Source: an uncultured Rhodospirillales bacterium | GTDB taxonomy: Bacteria > Pseudomonadota > Alphaproteobacteria > Rhodospirillales > Casp-alpha2 | Direction: 5' to 3' | Assembly (NCBI GenBank): GCA_938074585.1 | Contig: CALJEW010000355.1 | Coordinates: 1-6,822, forward strand | Length of the DNA stretch: 6,822 bases | In this document: positions 6,097 through 6,822 of the stretch, piece after piece | How the letters are laid out: each line of letters begins with the position of its first letter | Numbering within the stretch: position 1 is the stretch's first letter | Notes under the pieces: model-generated | Seen by the model: the letters and a program-made list of their open reading frames with translations, nothing else | Told to the model about the DNA's origin: nothing | The model's database searches: none | Program-made: the position numbers and the translations under genes

Positions 6097-6822
6097 TTAG
6101 TGAGCGCGTTCTATACAAAAATCGATTAGATCGCCAAAAATAACTTTTATCGGTCCATTTTTAAATATTCCCAATGAATCGCGTGCAATTGCACCATAGT
6201 GACGTGCCCGTTCAACAGAATCTTTTAAAGCGCCATGTTTTTCCATCAAGTGAAGGGCATTGGCAAAGTCGTCTTCGTTTTGATCTAGTTTTTCGAGCGT
6301 TCTATGCCAAAACTCACGTTCTATTTCATCACCACGCCGAAATGCCAGAATAACGGGTAACGAAATTTTACCTTCTTTGAAGTCATCACCAATCGATTTG
6401 CCGAGTGTCGCTTGTTTTGCTGAATAATCTAAAACGTCGTCAATCAGCTGAAAGGCGATACCTAAATTCATACCGTATGATTCTAATGCTTCTTCTTCAA
6501 TGCGTGGGCGATCACTAACAACCGCACCAATCCGACATGCCGCAGCAAACAATTGCGCGGTTTTCGCTTTAATCACTTCCAAATAAGTGTCTTCGCTGGT
6601 TTGGGTATCGTTTGTTGTCATTAATTGAAGAACTTCACCTTCAGCAATAATGGACGATGCGTGAGATAAAATCCGAAGTACATCCAAGGATCCGTCTTCG
6701 ATCATTATTTCAAATGAACGGCTAAACAGAAAATCACCCACCAAAACGCTCGCCTGATTACCAAACAAAGCGTTTGCGGTTTCTTGACCTCGCCTTAGGT
6801 GGCTTTCGTCAACCACGTCGTC
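6097..6822 (-). CDS. ispB: Polyprenyl (octaprenyl-type) diphosphate synthase, N-terminus outside window
   Basis: This is a trans-prenyltransferase that extends an allylic diphosphate with isopentenyl diphosphate units to make the side chain of ubiquinone; it acts in the cytoplasm. The 241 visible residues begin exactly at the first aspartate-rich motif, DDVVD (at the window edge), followed by ESHLRRGQETANALFGNQAS and VLVGDFLFSRSF. GEVLQL, the KAKTAQLF stretch and the second aspartate-rich motif IDDVLDYS, which binds the Mg-diphosphate, come next. GDDFKEGKISLPVILA and the C-terminal helices complete the fold, ending at TAA (6097-6099). Family length is about 320-340, so roughly 85-95 N-terminal residues and the start lie beyond base 6822. 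No lesion is visible, in contrast to the pseudogenes. The chain-length-setting residues upstream of DDVVD are not in view, so octaprenyl versus nonaprenyl or decaprenyl product is undecided. I see no T-tailed hairpin after the stop (6035-6096). Confidence 0.92.
   Translation of the reverse strand, partial: DDVVDESHLRRGQETANALFGNQASVLVGDFLFSRSFEIMIEDGSLDVLRILSHASSIIAEGEVLQLMTTNDTQTSEDTYLEVIKAKTAQLFAAACRIGAVVSDRPRIEEEALESYGMNLGIAFQLIDDVLDYSAKQATLGKSIGDDFKEGKISLPVILAFRRGDEIEREFWHRTLEKLDQNEDDFANALHLMEKHGALKDSVERARHYGAIARDSLGIFKNGPIKVIFGDLIDFCIERAH

Overview
The window looks like a decaying stretch of an alphaproteobacterial chromosome of low to moderate GC. The surviving protein fragments read most like Rhodospirillales-type proteins (TAXI-TRAP transporter, malate synthase G, DctP-type binding protein, small class I cytochrome c, polyprenyl synthetase). 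This placement comes from remembered family sequences, not from a search. Several metabolic and transport genes are broken by stops, frameshifts and large deletions, while housekeeping-type genes beside them are intact. That pattern suggests a lineage undergoing genome reduction, for example a host-associated one; the host association is inference.

Layout, left to right. Bases 1-181 are the 3' end of a class III aminotransferase. A TAXI-type TRAP transport operon follows, and every gene in it is dead: the periplasmic receptor (439-1401, two frameshifts and five internal stops), the fused DctQM-type permease (1533-2147, only the N-terminal 204 residues left), and the C-terminal two thirds of a universal stress protein (2158-2498). 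The permease and stress-protein remnants are about 10 bases apart, which looks like the scar of one deletion that removed most of the permease and the start of the stress protein. A bidirectional terminator (2518-2554) closes this operon and also serves the opposite strand.

On the minus strand come two apparently intact genes: a secreted class I cytochrome c (2576-2956) and, upstream of it, a DctP-family TRAP binding protein (3117-4310, GTG start). The binding protein has a glycine-rich N-terminal membrane segment and no permease gene in view. A 15/14-base inverted repeat (3038-3109) lies between them. Its upstream region (4311-4544) is shared with a divergent, still recognisable promoter and a perfect palindrome in front of a malate synthase G pseudogene (4545-5844, glcB). 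That pseudogene has seven internal stops and two frameshifts, and has lost the C-terminal 40% that carries most of the catalytic residues. A 50-codon orphan reading frame (5882-6034) follows. The window ends inside a minus-strand polyprenyl diphosphate synthase (6097-6822), cut at its first aspartate-rich motif.

Functionally, the losses share a theme: uptake of small organic acids or similar solutes (TAXI-TRAP) and assimilation of C2 compounds through glyoxylate (GlcB). Retained genes serve electron transfer (cytochrome c), isoprenoid quinone side-chain synthesis and possibly an orphan solute-sensing or uptake protein. I found no mobile element, CRISPR array, tRNA or rRNA, and no convincing new multi-gene system. 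The points most worth checking are the decay pattern, the anchored orphan DctP protein and the unexplained inverted repeats.
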